Part shown: one piece after another, positions 19,681 to 31,828 of the stretch
Position numbering within the stretch: the first letter of the stretch is position 1
Layout: each line of letters begins with the position of its first letter
Assembly (NCBI GenBank): GCA_958299035.1
Contig: CATQJL010000326.1
Span: forward strand, 186,001 to 250,000
Length of the DNA stretch: 64,000 nt
Direction of reading: 5' to 3'
Source of the DNA: Cylicocyclus nassatus
Taxonomy: Eukaryota; Nematoda; Chromadorea; Rhabditida; Strongylidae
Notes under the pieces: generated by a model
Databases searched by the model: none
Told to the model about the DNA's origin: nothing
Seen by the model: only the letters and a program-made list of their open reading frames with translations
Translations under genes and position numbers: made by a program

Positions 19681-20305
19681 ATATGTCTTGATTGACCCTG
19701 TGTACATTTTATGTCGTATCTGAATTGTATATCTTATAGTCAAAAGTTGCTCTGGACTGTATAAAAATTATGAGAATGGAACACCATAGCTCATCGAAAC
19801 TTCAAAGTTAAGTTGAGAACAGCAAGTTGGCATTTTGAGTGGAACTCATAAAACGGTGCTTTTGTTGAGTCTTACATGCTGTTGTGGTTCAGTCAACTAC
19901 TGTACAATCGGTTACCTATACAGCAGAGGCTATTTAGAGTTGCACTGAAGCATGCTGATATTGTTCACTACATGCCCGAGCGGTATCGCAGGGACTGTTA
20001 TATAAGTTGAATTGCTGCTAGGAGGTCCAGTGGCCGTATCCGTCAACGAACCCACTGGATAAGATCGGTACCCACAAGTGCTTCGCTGGGTTCGCTAATT
20101 CATTATGTCAGCAATGTGTCTCTCAGTCCCTGTTCCATTTCTAACAAACTTTGCTACAGCAACTAAAATTGACGCTAACATGAGATTAATCGAATATCAC
20201 AATACTTCAAATGAGTGTAAGAGTATCGAAACTTGGTTGGGGCAGGGACAAAGTTAAGCGAATTTGGTGATTGCAAGTAGGAGAGCCGTCATCAAAACTA
20301 CGTAC

Positions 20306-20379
20306 CTGAACTACCCATTTTTGGATGTCTTGTACGGGGACGCCAAATTGGTAGGCGAGGGAGTACGTATTTTTTAGCA
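20306..20379 (-). CDS. Candidate internal exon of an unidentified gene
   Basis: On the - strand a strong acceptor (TTTTGCATTTTAG) and donor (CAG|GTACGT) enclose 74 bases. Read in phase 1 they give LKNTYSLAYQFGVP then VQDIQKWVVQ without a stop. The alternation of small, hydrophobic and Gly-Val-Pro residues followed by IQKWV resembles a helix-turn-helix, but I cannot name a family. It is tail to tail with AMPK-alpha. Neighbouring exons were not found; a chance match is possible. Confidence 0.3.
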
Positions 20380-20561
20380 CTAAAATGCAAAAGGATTATT
20401 AATGAATAGGGTTCTCTCTTCTTGATGCATACAAGTTTTTGACTAACAGTTCGCTTATTTTTCTCGTCTCTGTCATGTTTCACTCTACACAAACAAGAAT
20501 TTCAGCCAGAATCCTCTTTGAATTACATTGTTAATTCATAGCGGTTGTCTGCTGACTTTAT

Positions 20562-20625
20562 TAGATCAAAAATTTCATGGGATTGCGGAGCAAATCCATG
20601 AAATTTTTGGTCTAATAATACTGAT
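20562..20625. repeat. Short perfect-type hairpin
   Basis: TTAGATCAAAAATTTCATGG and its near-complement CCATGAAATTTTTGGTCTAA face each other around GATTGCGGAGCAAAT. Confidence 0.8.
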
Positions 20626-21518
20626 ACGATCGGTATTGATATAATATAATGATACGAACAAACCAAATACATAGACATAAAGAGGTTGTCTCTGTAGTTG
20701 CAGTGGTGTGTGAAAAATCTGAAACAGCGTCAGCAAACATCGGTGCTTTAGCTTTCACAAATTGATGCTACGGATTTCTTCGAAACTTGTTCGCAACTTT
20801 TATCGTAGATAAAGAAATAAAACTTTTAGAGATTACCAAGTCATAATTGGCACCAATTTTGCTTGCCCCTCTGTGAAAATATTATTCTCAAGTTTATCTG
20901 CAAAAACCTTTTTTTTCAATTAGATATGAAAAGTATTCCTAGTGCATAGTCTTGCTTATAGTTCATTTCATCACTCCTCACAAGTTTTTTAACATCTAGC
21001 AAAGGGAATGGGTTTTGCATATAACCCATGGCGAAATTTGCACCACGCTTGGGTTCGCGAAACTTTTGGGTTCGCCAACCCATTGAGGTCGTTTGTGAGT
21101 ACAGTAAATATTAATTCACTGGGTTTCGAAACCCACTAGTTTCGTGAATACCGATCGTCGGTTAAGGCTACAAAGTGGGTTGCGGAATCCACTGGGTTCA
21201 TTGATGAATTCGACCACAGGATAGACAGAAAACCATTTTGGTTGCCCTTCATTAGTTTGTTCATTTTTGTGGCGGAAACCATAGATCAGGATCCGCCACG
21301 AGGGTGGCAAATTTTAAGCTGAAAATCGTCTCATGGGAAGGAAAGAAAGTACACCTTCTACGCACATATTCATCTCCCTAACAAGTCACTACACGATCGA
21401 CGTGCACAAACGACTTGTTCAAGACGTCGTTCTCAGAATTCCAGATTCATCAAATCAATCATTTGCCTTGTTTGCAGTGCGCACAGAACACCAAATTCGG
21501 TATATAGACGGACAAGGG

Positions 21519-22003
21519 CTAACAAGGAATGCATGTTTAGTCGAAGTGGCCTTTTAGATGGTATGTATACCATACTGAAGGGCATAAAGTGCTGATTCCC
21601 AATCTGCCTCCCTTATCTGCAGAACGTTTATGGACGAGAAGTTATAAGCGCTTATTCGAGCAAAAAATTGAATGTGTAAGTAGGGCAAATATAGCCGTAA
21701 TACTTTTTCTAGCTCTTCGATGGAGCAGTGATAATCATCAGAGCACTTTACTCAAATAATACTTCAAAATAGAAAAGTATATCACACTTAGTTGCATTAT
21801 TTGAGAGCTAGTAAGATTTTAGCAACTCATTTCTTCCAAAATGCACATTCAATTTTTGGCTCCAAAAAACGCTCGTAACTCCTCGTCCATAAACGTTCTG
21901 CAGATAAGGAAGGCGGTTTTGGAAGCAGCGTTTTATGCCCTCTGATATGTATACATCTCATTTAGAAAGGCCACTTCGATTAAACAAGCTTCCCTTGTAG
22001 GAA
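21519..22003. mobile_element. Foldback element, arms of about 235 bp
   Basis: Arms share GTTTAGTCGAAGTGGCC, GGGCATAAA and CTGCAGAACGTTTATGGACG in inverted order, meeting near 21765. The ends could not be fixed and no target duplication was recognised, so the superfamily is unknown. Confidence 0.6.
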
Positions 22004-22029
22004 TCATAGCGCAGAGGACTGTGGAAAAA

Positions 22030-22215
22030 TTATGTGACTGAAGGCTGCAGCTAGCTTTTTTTCTGAAAATACACTATTGGTGAAATGCGGGAAAATGACA
22101 CTTCGTAGTGCGCAGATATGGCTTCAAACTTGGCGTGTGTATAGGTATTCGGGGATTAAGAACGAAGTACGGAATCATACAAGGAACTCAGGCGTATGAA
22201 GAGCGTGCCCAAGCT
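22030..22215 (+). repeat. Dispersed repeat R, one diverged unit
   Basis: This unit starts TTATGTGACTGAAGGCTGC, contains the GTGCGCAGATATGG motif and ends at GAAGAGCGTGCCCAAG, the same tail as the 10266 copy. It directly follows the 21519 foldback. Confidence 0.6.
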
Positions 22216-22532
22216 TTTTCTAGTTAGGTTGCCATCCTAATGCCACCCTGAGTTGGCAAAACAGTTTTTCAAAATTTTTGCATGAACCTGTTCTACACCC
22301 AAATTAGATCGTATAATTTTTGATTTCTAAATAACCTTCCTCTCGTCTTTGTTAGGATTCGAGGCAGCAGTCATGCCACCCCTTTCAGAGGCATTGTCTA
22401 GTTCAACTGGAGGGTGATGGGATTTCAATGATCACGATAGTGTGGTTCCTGCCCAACGCAAACGTTCAAGTCCGATCGAAAAAAGTGAATTTAGTCGCTT
22501 CGGAAAAAATTGGCGGCTTTAACCACGCCTTG

Positions 22533-22923
22533 AAGGCAGCGTCAGGGCAGAGACCTACTTCGTATGCTGACACTGTTCGGCAGAGGCCTCCTCAACTAAG
22601 CCAAAGCAGCAATTCCGCAAAATGTGAACTGTGAAAGCCAGGTGGGGGGGGGGCTAAGCGCTGCTTCCCTTCAACTTTTCGCTCCTCTAATACCTGTACG
22701 GGCGAGCTTACAGGTTACGCGCGCCTCGCACCTGCAAGGTATCCTGTCTGTGCATGGTTTGACGTTGCACCGCAACAAATTAGCGTTGAAATGCTTTTCG
22801 AAGTTCCGGAAGTGGGGGTTTCCGGGGATTTCACTCAATTTTCAGTTCCGATTTGGAATCAGGGATGCCGAAGGATTCAGAAACGTCGAAAATATGGAAC
22901 TGATTTTGCCTGGGCGCTGCCTT
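22533..22923. mobile_element. MITE-like element with AAGGCAGCGTC ends
   Basis: The left AAGGCAGCGTCAGGGCA and right (inverted) AAGGCAGCGCCCAGGCA ends agree. The right half shares a CCGGGGATTTC...TTTTCAG...AACGTCGAA series with 18295-18420. No target duplication was found and the open frames across it are short. Confidence 0.55.
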
Positions 22924-23721
22924 TAATCAGCATTGACGTGGCAGTACATCTATATTCGCCACGTGAAAACTCGTTAAGGAGACGTGTTTGGAGTACCGCC
23001 CCTTTTTCCAAAGCGATTTTCTCGCTCCAGAATGCTCCTTTTTCGATCGAACTTAAGTTGCTGCGTCAGTCAGGAGCCACGCTATCGTACTGCATTGAAA
23101 TCTCACCACCCTCCAGTTGACCTGGACGGGGAGCGGCATGCTGTGGGCAAAAGGGATTTTCCAAAACGAATTCCCATTTGACCCCAAAACTTTTCAACGA
23201 GTACCCCTTCGAGCTCAAAAAACGAGACCTTGTGCTTGTGTAAGGAAGATACCGATCAAACTTTGCTCAAAAGCACCCAAAAGGGCTCAAATTATTTCTT
23301 TCTTCATCCTCCTTACTTCACAAGTTCGCGCTAGCCTAAAAGGTCTAACACGCTTGCATGCATCGAAACTTGTGCGAGAATACATGAGAATTATGAGGAG
23401 AGATCGAAAAAATTTGGGGCTTATGAGCTGAACACTTTATCATGGAATTTATTAATACATGAATGCAACAATATAAACTTCCGATAAAAGACAGAAAAAC
23501 AATGTAATCATTGTAACGCTGGAATAAAATTTTTATTGAAAAAACTATCATCAATAACATTGAAAAAATAAACAGAACATTGAAATGACGTTCAAATAAC
23601 CGTTTTACAAGACAATACAATGAGAAACGTCTGCAAAAGGGAGCGTTCAATGTTTTTTTCAACACGTTAAGGACCGTGTTCATACAGTGACCGCTATGAA
23701 GTTCGGATGGAGAACAAAGAT

Positions 23722-26702
23722 GAAAAAATGATTGGATTGCATGTGGTAATAGAGCTATCTATAACCCACACGCTGCGCTTTCTGAAAGACATGTATTCTG
23801 AAAACTTTGAAATCTTTTTCTAAAAAAAACTTCCGAAAATTGCCGCGTCACAATCAGAGGTGCGATAGTCGGAGCCGATTCTCCGCCTACCTTCACTTTT
23901 GAGCTGGTACAGGGTGACCACCTTCACTTTTGCGTTTGAAAATTTTTTTTGCTAAAGCTCAAAAAAAGGAAAATAAGCAAAAGGAATGTAAAAGAAAGTA
24001 TTAAGGGCATACATCTATGCAAGTCGATCCAGGCAGTAACCGCCGAGAACCAGAATTTCGAATGATAAAATAATGAAAAATCGCGATAAATCATTCCACT
24101 GTTACAAATCTGCTGGCTGAAGACCTCCGCAGTTGCGACTTCATAGGTTTTGAAGGGTAAGTGTTGTCCTACCAGACAGTGAAAAAATCAGTTTGATTTG
24201 AGGAGTGGCCGCCGAGAACGAGAATTTTGAAAAACCTTAAAAATCTTCTCAATTTTATGTTGCTTAATGACAACTGACATTTAAACTCTTATAAATCCGG
24301 ATTTTGAAGGTGTGTGATGTTGCGACTTCATAGGTTTTGTAGGGTGAGGTTTGCCCTATCAGAATATGTCTTAGCTGTACCGATCCATTGAAACATCGCC
24401 GAGATACAGGCTCTTAAAAAAGCAGGTAAAATCCGTTGTTTAGCTCATAACTTCTTCAGAATTGCATAATTCATGTTGCGACTTCATAGGTTGGATTTTC
24501 CTCATCAAGAGCTTTCAAATGATATATAATATGTGGGGGAATCACGCCTCCCACGGCATATGCCCGGGGGTGGAGTACCTCTCTTCACTAATTCTCCACT
24601 GGCAGCCTCCCGCCAATGCATTGAAATGGGCGGGGTGGAGAATTGGTGAAGAGGAGTACTCCACCCCGGGTTAGAGCCGCAAGAAACATGAATCCTTCAC
24701 ATATTACATATCATCTGAAAGCTCTTGAAGAGGAGAATCTAACCTATGAAGTCGCAACATGATACATGCAGTTTTGAAGAAGTTATGAGCTGAAAAACGG
24801 TTTTTACCTGCTTTTTTGAGAGCCTATATCTCGGCGATGTTCCAATGGATCGGTACAGCTAAGACATATTCTGATAGGGCAAGCCTCACCCTACAAAACC
24901 TATGAAGTCGCAACATCATACATCTTCAAAGTCCGGATTTATAAGAGTTCAAATGTCAGTTGTCATTAAGCAACATAAAATTGAGAAGATTTTCAAGGTT
25001 TTTCAAAATTCTCGTTCTCGGCGGCCACTCCTCAAATCAAACTGATTCTTTCATTCTCTGGTAGAACAACACTTACCCTTCAAAACCTATGAAGTCGCAA
25101 CTGCGAAGGTCTTCAGCCAGCAGACTTGTAACAGTGGAATGATTTTTCACGATTCATTATTTTATCATTTGAAATTCTGGGTCTCGGCGGTTACTGCCTG
25201 GATCGACCAACTTTCTTGGCAGTACGTCATAAGAGAATTTACTCAATAAAATCTGTAAATTCTCGCTGAGTTTCACTTCAAAACCCACTATTTTCTAAAC
25301 ACGTTTATTTTAGATATTTATGCCGTTGTTTACATAAAAATATGCTTTAAATGTCTCTTTTGCATTTGTTTTGCTTATTTTCCGCGCACGGCGGCAACGA
25401 CTTGAAAGGATAGAATTAGTCGACGTTTTTAGGAGGTGAGTGTCCGGCACTACCACCTTCACTTTTGGCCAGCCAGTGGAAGCTGGGACCACCTTCACTT
25501 TTGGTGGGCCCGGCTCTCCCCATCGCACCTCTGGTCACAATGTCGCAGACAATAATTCTTCAGACCCGAAAATTTTCTTTTAGCTCCTTTTTCGCAAAAA
25601 CAGAAGTTTGACATGTAAGCATACTTTATTATAGAGCTCATCGAGGACAATAATCAGGTAGTGGTTACAAAAACAAGCTTGATTTTTAATTTTTTTCAAA
25701 TAACTTCTAATTATCACTTTCAAATCCAATTTCTTCGCATGGAAACCTATTCAAGTAATCCCAACAAAACTGTTCACATGAAATGGTTGCTCTTTGCCAT
25801 TCTTTATGCATCGGACGTGTGCTGGTGAGTCTCTCTGCTGAAAATAGCTCTTGACAGTGCGTGCACATGACCCCACCTGCACCTCGCCACACCAGAACAG
25901 TCTTAGAGCATGGAAATGGATCTATTACAGAAAAAAATTGACAGTTTTGAACTTCCAGTATGGAACTGGTAGCGAAAGAAGCTCTGTAACTTTAGCTGAA
26001 AATTCCTTAGCCTACCACTGACGCTGCGCTTTATCACCCCATCCGCAAAATCTCCGGGATTTTTTAAACCTAACTCATTTGCATGCCATTGTGTCGAGAA
26101 AGTCACGCTCTTTCGAACGAGCTTACTAGCAGGCTCGCAGAGTGACTGCTGGCCGAGCTACAACCCTGCAATACGGTGTAAGTCAGTGGTGAGGTGCAGG
26201 TGGGGTCATGTGCGCGCACTGTTAAAAGCCATTTTCAGCAAAGAAACTCACCAGCACACGTTTGATGTATAGAATATGACAAAAGGCATCCATTTCATCC
26301 GAAAGCTTTGTTGGGATTACTTGAATAGGTTTCCATGCGAAGAAATTGGGTTTGAAAATGGTAATTAGAAGTTATTTTTGAAAAAGCAAAATAAAATCCA
26401 AGTTTGGGGTTTTTTTGGAAGCAACCACTATCCGGTTATTGTCCTCGATGAGCTTCATGATATAGTATGCTTAATCCTGCAGAAAACTTCTGTATTTGCT
26501 CTAAAAAAGACCTGAAGAAATTTTTCGCGAAGATTTGGAGAATTATTGTCCACGACAATGTGACCCCTGGGACGGCCTTTTTTTTTTGAAAAAAAGGTTT
26601 TTGTTTTTTTAGAATTCATGTTCTCCACAAAGCGTAAGGTGTGAGTTGTAGCTCTTGAAAAGCTCTATCATCTCATGCAATCCTATCATTTTTTCATCAT
26701 TT
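23722..26702. mobile_element. Large foldback element split by a hAT insertion
   Basis: The outer arms (about 23722-23854 plus 25534-25900, and 26190-26702) are inverted copies sharing GATGAAAAAATGAT, GGATTGCATG, ACAATAATTCT, TCATCGAGGACAATAA and CCATGCGAAGAAATT. Each arm is about 500 bp once the nested hAT is removed. Both arms keep an ATGAAATGG start followed by a donor-like CTGGTGAGT; this may be chance. Ends are approximate. Confidence 0.65.
23855..25533. mobile_element. hAT-type foldback, TIR CAGAGGTGCGAT, nested
   Basis: The 8-bp duplication GTCACAAT lies at 23847-23854 and 25534-25541. The ends CAGAGGTGCGATAGTCGGAG and inverted CAGAGGTGCGATGGGGAGAG each carry two CCACCTTCACTTTTG motifs. 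The interior is a near-complete palindrome centred near 24610, containing GCGACTTCATAGGTT repeatedly. It is related to the CATAGGTGCGATA family. No transposase is visible. Confidence 0.9.
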
Positions 26703-26771
26703 TTTTTTCATCTGAAAATGAGCGATGAAAAGAGGAGGGCGAGTTGTCCACAACTTTTTAACGGTCACTGT

Positions 26772-27509
26772 CAGGGCCCGAAACGAGTCGGTTTTTAGGA
26801 TTCCTAAAAACGAAGTCTCCCCTGACTTTCGGAAGTTTTACGAAATTCCCTTTGACCTACCTACTCAGGGGAAGATGAAAACACGCAAGATTTACGAGTC
26901 TGGAAAAAAACGTGAAATAAGAGTGAAAATCCATATTGGAGCTCAATACTATGCATGCACAAGAGTTTGGCATTGGAGCGCGATATCTGACGAAGCGATC
27001 TATGAAGAAGTCAAGGCAAAAAACAAAAGGAAGGATGATATGAAATTGTCTTCATGCTCATGGATAGATTTTTGACCGGGGAATCCGTCCATGATAGAAA
27101 AATGCGAAACTTATGTGAAGTGACGAAAATTTATACTCCAGACGATCTCAGATCTTCTGGAGACGGACTGATTTTGGAAAAGTCAATAGTTTACATAAGT
27201 TTTCAAATCTTTTTGCATAATTCTTTTGCAAATAATTTTCTATGTATACATTTCAATTTTGGTATCATATGATTCTGGCGCTGTAAACAAGCGATTCATT
27301 TATTTTAGCCTTGCTTTCAAATCGCGCGCGCTTTTCGCCATACACGATAAAGCATGTCAACGTGTGATAACCTGTCCGAAAAGCTTGTGTTCGATTAAAT
27401 GGCGCTTATTCTTGGTGCTCGGTCCCGACTCTTTAAAAACGATATTTCTTCGCTTTCTGCTCCAAAAACGAAGTCCAGCCTGCTTCCAGACGATCTGTGC
27501 CGGGCCCTG
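26772..27509. mobile_element. hAT-type element, TIR CAGGGCCCG
   Basis: The 8-bp duplication GTCACTGT lies at 26764-26771 and 27510-27517. The ends are CAGGGCCCGAAACGAGTCGG and CTGTGCCGGGCCCTG. A diverged copy is at 45439-46768. The + frame over the first 300 bases (Lys/Arg-rich) is not preserved in the second copy, so I do not call a gene. Confidence 0.88.
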
Positions 27510-27689
27510 GTCACTGTATGCGCGATGCACGCCCTAACTCCCGTTTAGCCTTCCAGTGCCAACGCACGTATGCTTCTAGTTTTTTAGGTGTGAACAAAAA
27601 GTTTTAGGGTAAATTCTATGCAGTAATACTACTGGTGGCCTAATTGTCATATAGAGCACAGTGCATCGCGGCAGCGGTTCAAGTTTTTT

Positions 27690-28700
27690 GAACCGCAAGT
27701 TCATGTGGTGGCTCCGTGGCTTATAGTGCCTTAGGCCCGTATGCACGTACATCCCCGCGGGGAGGGGAGGGGATCTGAGAGGGGAAGCGTCATATTTCGC
27801 TAGTTTATGTATCTTTCTTCTTCTTTCTCTGTCTTGTTTTTGAAGGTTCTCATACACTGATACCTGCGCATAACGGATGCCAGGTTACTGCCATACAAGA
27901 TTAGATATTCACTATTTCGTCTGATCCCTTGGGGATCCCCAGGGGATCACCGCACATTTTCAAAGTCATTTATCTCCCTGAAAACTCAATAAAACCCCTG
28001 CAAAATTGTACTGAAGATATACTACGATACTGCTGAGCATGTTTTCGACAGAAGAAATGGAATCTGATGATTTCGATTTTTTCGATAATCCCTGGCTCGC
28101 GAGCAGCGGTTCATCGAAAATTTTGATATTTTGAGATTTCACTCATTTGTACCATAAACATGTTTAGCACTGCTGTACTATATCCTCAGTACAATTTTAC
28201 AGCATTTCCAGTGAATTTTCAGGAAGATAAATGACTTTGAAAATGTGCGGTGATCCCCTGGGGATCCCCAAGGGATCAGACGAAATAGTGAATATCTAAT
28301 CTTGTATGGCAGTAACCTGGCATCCGTTATGCGCAGGTATCAGTGTATGAGAACCTTCAAAAGCAAGACAGAGAAAGAAGAAGAAAGATATATAAACTAG
28401 CGAGATATGACGCTTCCCCTCTCAGATCCCCTCCCCTCCCCGCGGGGATGTACGTGCATACGGGCCTTAGGCGGAAATAGCGCCTTTGGTAAAGCAGTGT
28501 AGCTGTTGGTAGACGGTATAGCTCAGCATCTTTATTGAGACAAACGTCATATACGCGTGGGCGTAATGGTAGAATGCTGTAGATTACAGGCAGCAGTTCA
28601 TGCTTATGGCATAACTTTTACGGTGCTCAGGCAGAAGTATGGCTGCAAGAAAGGTGCCGACAATGTCGGCACACTCCGACCAGCGAGGAATGAATGAGAA
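27690..28700. repeat. Dispersed repeat (SINE-like) interrupted by a Harbinger-type element
   Basis: GTGGTGGCTCCGTGGCTTA at the left and AGGTGCCGACAATGTCGGCA at the right belong to one repeat, also present unbroken at 36488-36785. The 27734-28466 element was inserted after GTGCCTTA. The repeat has no convincing B box, so calling it a SINE is only a guess. Confidence 0.55.
27734..28466. mobile_element. PIF/Harbinger-type foldback MITE
   Basis: TTA duplications lie at 27731-27733 and 28467-28469. The perfect ends GGCCCGTATGCACGTACATC lead into arms of about 320 bp, sharing a palindromic CCTTGGGGATCCCCAGGGGATC block, around a centre near 28100. A GG..CC terminal repeat and a 3-bp TTA duplication are typical of PIF/Harbinger. 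No transposase is visible. The intact copy of the host repeat at 36488 shows the empty site. Confidence 0.9.
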
Positions 28701-29330
28701 ACAGCGGAATGAACGGCACATAAACATACACAATTTATTTAAGCAAGTATATAAATCCAGTATTTGTCGGGATATCGTAGCGGCCGTCGATGAGCGGCGC
28801 GCACCGCTTTGACTGTGCTGAGATCCGCGAAGTGTGAGCGGACGGGGCGACGACAGGAGGCAGATGGTTGAAATAAGCAGGCGATGAGATTGCTGTGATT
28901 GGTATATTCAATATGGCTCGGTGACAAGAACTTGAGCTCAGAGATACTCCCGTCGTGCCAAAAAATCCTGCTTGAAAACGGAGCTGGAAGTACTCATCAT
29001 TGGAGACGGCGGTCTCATCTCCAATATTTGCCGGAAGTGTCGTGACTGCAGCGGCGCCTCGTTATGAGCAAGGTCTTGTCGTTTTTTTGATTATCAGTGC
29101 TACTTGACGCTTTGCTTCATTGTTTTTTTCTGGCTTTATCTGCAGTAGATTTTTCGCTTCTGCTTTTGTCGCGTAGTGGAAGTTATCTCCGTTGAAGTTT
29201 GAAACGGCTGGTTTTCTGGATTCAATATTAATCTCTTCCTTACTTTCGCTTTCGTTTTTAAACTTTCTCTCGTTCATCGTTGGTGTATTAATTGCGATGG
29301 AACGCCTAGATCTGGTAAACTGTTGTCCGA
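28700..29330. other. Unassigned; a charged open frame on the - strand
   Basis: The - strand is open at 29062-29277 (Lys/Glu/Asn-rich, about 71 codons) and 28739-28927. I recognise no domain. It lies between the SINE-like repeat and the 3' end of the RTE element, so it may be old transposon or intergenic sequence. Confidence 0.25.
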
Positions 29331-29391
29331 TTGATTTCTAAGCAGTTGCTCACTGCTACTTCCACATTTTTTATGCTCGCATGTATCCCGC

Positions 29392-29831
29392 TTATGCAGG
29401 ATCCGCTCTTCGCGTCAGATGTCTCCTCATGTTTCTATTTGAGACAAAGTCTTCCTCTATCCCAACTTCTCGCAAGTCAGCCTTGATTCTGTCCAACCAC
29501 CTCATCCTAGGTCTACCCCTAGGTCTTCTGCCTGGTGCTTCCATCGCAATTGCTGTTCTTGTGATGTAGCTTTCTTCCCTTCTGCGCACGTGCCCATACC
29601 ATCTTAATCTCTTTTTCTGTTTTGGGCAATTGGAGCTACTTTCATTTGGGCTCGCATCGTGTCATTACAGATGTGATCTTTCATTGTGACAGCCAAGGTC
29701 CATTGTAGCATCCGTGTTTCCATGACGCTGAGCTTGCGCTCGTCGTTCTTCGTGCGCCAGCACTTACTTCTATATAGTGCTGTCGGCCGGATGACCATTC
29801 GGTACAGTTGGGATTTGAGCTGTACTGACAT
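29392..29831 (-). pseudogene. RTE ORF, C-terminal domain after the reverse transcriptase
   Basis: Two frames carry the hallmarks found in arthropod and nematode RTE proteins: RPTALYRSKCW...LSVMETRMLQW, then APGRRPRGRPRMRWLDRI and DLREVG near the end. A frameshift near 29600 separates them. Its function (3' end recognition) is inferred. Confidence 0.85.
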
Positions 29832-29889
29832 TCGTCTGTCACATATGACTCCCTTTAGCGCTCTTCATTTCGTCCTTGTGCTGTTTACT

Positions 29890-30300
29890 CTACCTGCAAC
29901 CTCCTGGGGTCTGTTTTTCCACTTCCGTATATTCCGTTTTATTGGTGTTGAGCTTCAGTCCATACGACTCTAGCCTGCTCTTCCATCTCTGCATTTCATC
30001 TTTTAATAACTTTCTGCAGCTTGCTATTACGACCACATCATCTGCGTACAGACATGTCCAAGATGGTTCGCGGCTGAGAGGTTCTGTCGCTGCGTTCATT
30101 ACTGTGATGAAAAGCAGAGGAGACAGAACCGAACCTTGATGCAACCCAGTCTTAATTTGGAATTCTTTGGATTGTCGTGCAGCTGTTTGTACATGACTTG
30201 AAGCGTGTTGGTAGATCATCCTTATCTACTAGACGTACTCCTCTGTCACCATGAGTTTTCGTAGTGCCCACCATATGACTTCATGGGGTACCTTATCAAA
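29890..30300 (-). pseudogene. RTE reverse transcriptase fragment
   Basis: It contains GLHQGSVLSPLLF and the catalytic CLYADDVVVIA (YADD), followed by GLKLNTNKTEYTEV, the usual order of palm motifs 4 to 6. The upstream fingers and first palm motifs between here and 30427 are heavily frameshifted. Confidence 0.9.
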
Positions 30301-30426
30301 GGCTTTTTCCGAGTTTAGGGAGGCTCCATGCAACTCCTTCTGCTTTTTTCTGTACTTCTCCATTACACTTATAATACTCACTCGATATGTCGTCCGGACC
30401 AGTTGCCTTATTGTTCTTTGTTTTTG

Positions 30427-30705
30427 TTAGTGCCAGCCCGTATCGTGTGCTGTAACTGTTGGTACTGGTCCGTGCACTGGCTCAATTCTTGGCATGGAGG
30501 TAATGGTGCGACTTGTGGTAGCCATTTCTTCGAAGCATGTTCTCCATCTTTCGATGTCCTGTGGTCTTTTCAGTGTCTTACCACGTTCATCTTTGATATG
30601 GAGGAAGTGTTCCATATCCTTTATAGACTCTGCTTTTCTTTCCTCCAAGCGACGATGTATCTCTCGTCCTTCTCGGGACTCCAATTTGTTGTAAAGCTTT
30701 TTCAC
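30427..30705 (-). pseudogene. RTE linker between endonuclease and reverse transcriptase
   Basis: A 92-codon frame with the charged pattern around IKDERGKTLKRPQDIERW and a following FEEM matches the region just before the RT domain in RTE proteins. Confidence 0.7.
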
Positions 30706-31075
30706 GTATGCCTACTTCGCCCTTTTTGCATATTTTTTTTCGCAGTGCGCTTGGTTGCTTGTTAAGCCTGGCGATCTTCCTCCAATCTCACCTTATGCCA
30801 TTGCTTGTACGCACGCCTCTTTTGTCCTACTGCTGCTTACACTCTTCCACCACCATGTTTCCCGGTTGATTCTTCTTTTTCCTGGCTTCGTACTTTCGAG
30901 AACCTTGTGGGCTACTTGGTGGACCCGAATACAGGCTTGTCTAGGATTGCTCTGGGCTACCCTGCAAGTTTATGAGAGTTCCTTGCAGCGCCTCCTTTGC
31001 CGCATTGTTGGTCTTTAGTTTTCACCATTTGATGCGAGTTTCTTGTTTACCTATCTACCGTAATTTTGAAATCGA

Positions 31076-31828
31076 TCAGCAATGGTCTATGTTGAGCAAT
31101 GCAGCTCTCACCAGGGATGACTTTGCAGTCTTTTGAGTTTTAAGGCTCCTTTGTCGGATAGCCCAGTAGTCTATCTGCGTTCGTCGATCACCACTCGCGT
31201 AGGTATCCAGGTGGCCACACTTCTTGATGAAGTAGGTGTTAGCTAATGCGCTCACCCTCTTCATTGCTCGTTCCATACCCATGATTTCCGTGACATTTCC
31301 CGGCTCCTTCTCGCTTTTCTCCCACGAGTGCATTTGAATCCGCTCCTAGCAGGAGTGTCTCATGTTGTGATACTGAGCTGATGTAGTCATCAAACTCCTG
31401 CCAGAATGCCTCTTTTTCATCGTCCCTACATCCGACCTGTGCCGGGAGCCGGGAAATGTCACGGAAATCATGGGTATGGAACGTGCAATAGGTGCATAGG
31501 CAGTTATGACTCGTAGGACCTGTCTCCCAGTGTCTATCTAGGCTCATAAGGCGGTCGCTTAGCCGTTCAACGTCAGCTAATACTACCAACTCCATTTCTC
31601 TTGCTGCTCGTACCGTTGTAGAGGAGCTTATATCCATCTCCGACGTCGCGTGACTTTGCCCCTTTCCACTTTGTTTCTTGTGTACAGGCAATATCCACTC
31701 GTCGCCGTTTTAAGAGGTCTGCCAACTACCTGCAGCGCCCAGTGAGAGTATCCATGTTGATTGTAGCCAGACGGAGAGTTTGCGAGATTTTGGATTGTTG
31801 CCTCTGGTGAACTAGCCACTTCAGCCAT
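31076..31828 (-). pseudogene. RTE apurinic-type endonuclease fragment
   Basis: Three overlapping frames give an EEP-fold endonuclease: an N-terminal part with GYCLYTRNKV (degraded CVQETKW-type block), SDRLMSLDRH, then LLLGADSNALVGEKREG with G-HGYGTSNEEGERI, and RRTQIDYWAIRQRSL near the end. The catalytic Asn and Asp of GADSN are present; several frameshifts make it non-functional. Confidence 0.88.

Larger units (their letters stand above)
19681..21518. other. AMPK-alpha 3' flank, mostly unassigned
   Basis: It contains the 3' UTR (end unknown), an exon-like segment on the - strand (20306-20379), an inverted repeat at 20562-20625 and two clusters of ACTGGGTTCG-type short repeats (about 20030-20095 and 21045-21200) in both orientations. 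Nothing else is recognised. Confidence 0.4.
29335..31828 (-). mobile_element. RTE-type non-LTR retrotransposon, decayed and 5'-interrupted
   Basis: In - strand order an endonuclease, a linker, a reverse transcriptase and the RTE 3' domain follow one another in several frames over 2.5 kb, all with frameshifts. The very short 3' sequence after the last codons fits RTE-clade elements. The 5' side is cut by the 8-bp-duplicating hAT at 31836; the missing 5' sequence may resume to the right of 34950. Confidence 0.88.

Noticed and set aside
23345..23683. 112-codon - strand frame with membrane-like stretches
   Set aside because: AT-rich composition explains the Phe/Ile/Leu content; there is no start context, splice site or second copy to support it.
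29381..31018. Several + strand frames of 60-145 codons
   Set aside because: They are antisense to the recognisable RTE endonuclease, RT and C-terminal domains.
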